From NCBI GenBank assembly GCA_947475295.1, contig CANJLF010000009.1, forward strand, positions 1 to 64,000: 64,000 bases of DNA, written 5' to 3'. The notes beneath the pieces were generated by a model. That model had not been told where the DNA came from and searched no databases. It saw nothing but the letters and a program-made list of their open reading frames with translations. The translations under genes and the position numbers were made by a program. Source of the stretch: Fidelibacterota bacterium. Lineage in GTDB: Bacteria > Pseudomonadota > Alphaproteobacteria > Rhodospirillales > Rhodospirillaceae. Below are positions 62,883-64,000 of the stretch, in pieces (positions within the stretch are counted from its first letter, which is position 1; every line of letters begins with the position of its first letter).

Positions 62883-64000
62883 ATGGGCGTGAATTTTAGC
62901 TTACGGCGCGGGCTTTGGCTGATGGGGGCCCCCTTGGCGCTGTCCGGCCTTTTGGCCGCCTGTCAGGGTAAAGCCGAACCCGTACCCGTGGCATCGGCGC
63001 GGGCCCAACCAGCCGCCGTGGCGCGGACTGAAACATCACCGCCGGCGTTATCGGACGCAGGGTTCGCCGTCTGGCTTGATGCGGCGCGCGAGGACGCCGC
63101 CAAACGCGGCATCGCGCCGGCCACCATTTCCCAGGCCTTGGGCGGTCTGACGTTAAACCAGCGCATCATTGAAGCCGACGGCCGCCAGCCCGAATTCAGC
63201 AACACCTTCACGCGCTATCTCAACAGCCTCGTCTCCGAGCGGCGGGTGGCCAACGGCCGCGCCATGATGCAGCAGCACGCCCCGCTTCTGGCCAGGCTCG
63301 AGCGCGAATACGGCGTGCCGGCCCGATTCCTGGTGGCCTTCTGGGGCATGGAAAGCGACTACGGCAGGGATGCCGGCGCTTATCCGGTCGTCCAATCGCT
63401 GGCGACGCTGGCCTTTGAAGGCCGGCGCGGCGACATGTTCCGCAACGAACTCTTCAACGCCCTGACCATTCTGGATCGCGGCCACATCACGCTCGACAAA
63501 ATGACGGGCTCTTACGCCGGGGCCATGGGCCAGACCCAGTTCATGCCGTCGACCTTCCTGCGTTACGCCGTCGATGAAGACAAAAACGGACATATCGATA
63601 TCTGGAGCAGCGTTCCCGACGCCCTGGGATCCAGCGCTAACTACGTCGTAAAGGCTTTGGGCTGGAACACTGAGCGTACCTGGGGCAGGGAAGTGCGCCT
63701 GCCGAAAGATTTCGACCTCAAGCTCGTTAGCCTGGACGTTGACGCCAAAGAGACGATGAAATCCCTGGCCGAGTGGTCGGCCTTGGGCGTGAGGCGCGTC
63801 GATGGCAAACTACTGCCGGCGCAGGACATCCAGGCTTCAGTCGTGCTGCCGGCGGGGCGAAACGGGCCGGCGCTTTTGCTCTACGATAACTATCGGGTCA
63901 TCCTGAAATACAACCGCTCGGCCTTTTATGCGATCTCCATCGGCCATCTGGCTGACAGGTTGATCGGCGCCGGTGGTTTGAATAATCCAGGAGCCGAAGG
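62883..64000 (+). CDS. Lytic murein transglycosylase, MltB type (3' truncated by window edge)
   Basis: Cleaves peptidoglycan glycan strands with formation of 1,6-anhydro ends. The frame from ATG 62883 stays open to the window end (about 372 codons). A lipoprotein signal peptide ends in LSGLLAAC, so the protein is lipid-anchored. The catalytic Glu lies in VAFWGMESDYGR, followed by GAMGQTQFMPSTFLRYAVDEDKNGHIDIW, here as two parts of the SLT_2 domain. A C-terminal peptidoglycan-binding domain may lie beyond the window. Divergent from the cyclase gene. Confidence 0.93.
   Translation, partial: MGVNFSLRRGLWLMGAPLALSGLLAACQGKAEPVPVASARAQPAAVARTETSPPALSDAGFAVWLDAAREDAAKRGIAPATISQALGGLTLNQRIIEADGRQPEFSNTFTRYLNSLVSERRVANGRAMMQQHAPLLARLEREYGVPARFLVAFWGMESDYGRDAGAYPVVQSLATLAFEGRRGDMFRNELFNALTILDRGHITLDKMTGSYAGAMGQTQFMPSTFLRYAVDEDKNGHIDIWSSVPDALGSSANYVVKALGWNTERTWGREVRLPKDFDLKLVSLDVDAKETMKSLAEWSALGVRRVDGKLLPAQDIQASVVLPAGRNGPALLLYDNYRVILKYNRSAFYAISIGHLADRLIGAGGLNNPGAE

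Overview
The window is a GC-rich chromosomal segment. It most likely comes from an alphaproteobacterium: the gyrA-coaD-cyclophilin and recG/sdhE/mfd neighbourhoods, the acidic insertion in the GyrA C-terminal domain and many family-level matches all point that way. The large TonB receptor and the DUF1592/DUF1552 pair suggest a soil or freshwater oligotroph; a Micropepsaceae/Rhizomicrobium-like relative is a guess. No plasmid, phage, integrase or CRISPR signature was seen.

Layout. 1-4.6 kb: 3' part of gyrA, coaD, a periplasmic cyclophilin and a GNAT acetyltransferase. 4.6-12.3 kb: surface and envelope genes (GT61 glycosyltransferase, tRNA-Lys, a GT-C-like membrane protein, an OafA-type acyltransferase), a decayed-looking PCuAC copper-chaperone homologue, a small secreted protein and an alpha/beta hydrolase. 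12.6-19.6 kb: a pseudo-receiver/cyclic-nucleotide-binding protein, then a Gld-type ABC export cluster (ATPase, permease, GldG-like, DUF4340) and small membrane proteins. 19.6-27.2 kb: [2Fe-2S] ferredoxin, Nudix, DUF502, recG, sdhE, mfd. 27.2-44.2 kb: a broken aldo/keto reductase, a DsbA-family oxidoreductase, chrA, a response regulator, ada, a second GT-C-like protein, a LigD-phosphoesterase-like protein, a SRAP protein, an FkbM methyltransferase, an N-formylglutamate amidohydrolase, a transglutaminase, a lone ModA-like binding protein and a lone RND pump. 44.2-56.1 kb: an accessory block of mostly exported proteins. 56.3-64 kb: tRNA-Ser, mtnP-mtnA, and a minus-strand operon of adenylate cyclase, an NMT1/SsuBC-type ABC importer and an FkbM methyltransferase, ending in a truncated lytic transglycosylase gene.

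The most interesting part is 44.2-56.2 kb. A TonB-dependent receptor and a Raf-kinase-inhibitor-like protein are followed by a gene for a secreted protein built of three degenerate repeats, an unrecognised secreted protein, a DUF1592-type protein with one CXXCH haem motif and a Tat-exported DUF1552 protein. The block ends in a strong UUCG terminator and a decayed second copy of the 3' end of the TonB receptor, so 47.5-56.0 kb lies between degenerate direct repeats. Related 10-bp palindromes (TGT-N4-ACA) lie upstream of the receptor and of the repeat-protein gene. This looks like a dedicated envelope or extracellular redox/uptake system of unknown substrate.

Several genes carry lesions: the aldo/keto reductase (internal deletion plus frameshift at a homopolymer), the PCuAC homologue (signal peptide split by a frameshift, copper ligands missing) and the TonB remnant (two stop codons). 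Some of these could be assembly errors. Two very short membrane-protein genes (46 and 47 codons) and a 20-codon leader in front of mtnA were found by reading the sequence directly.
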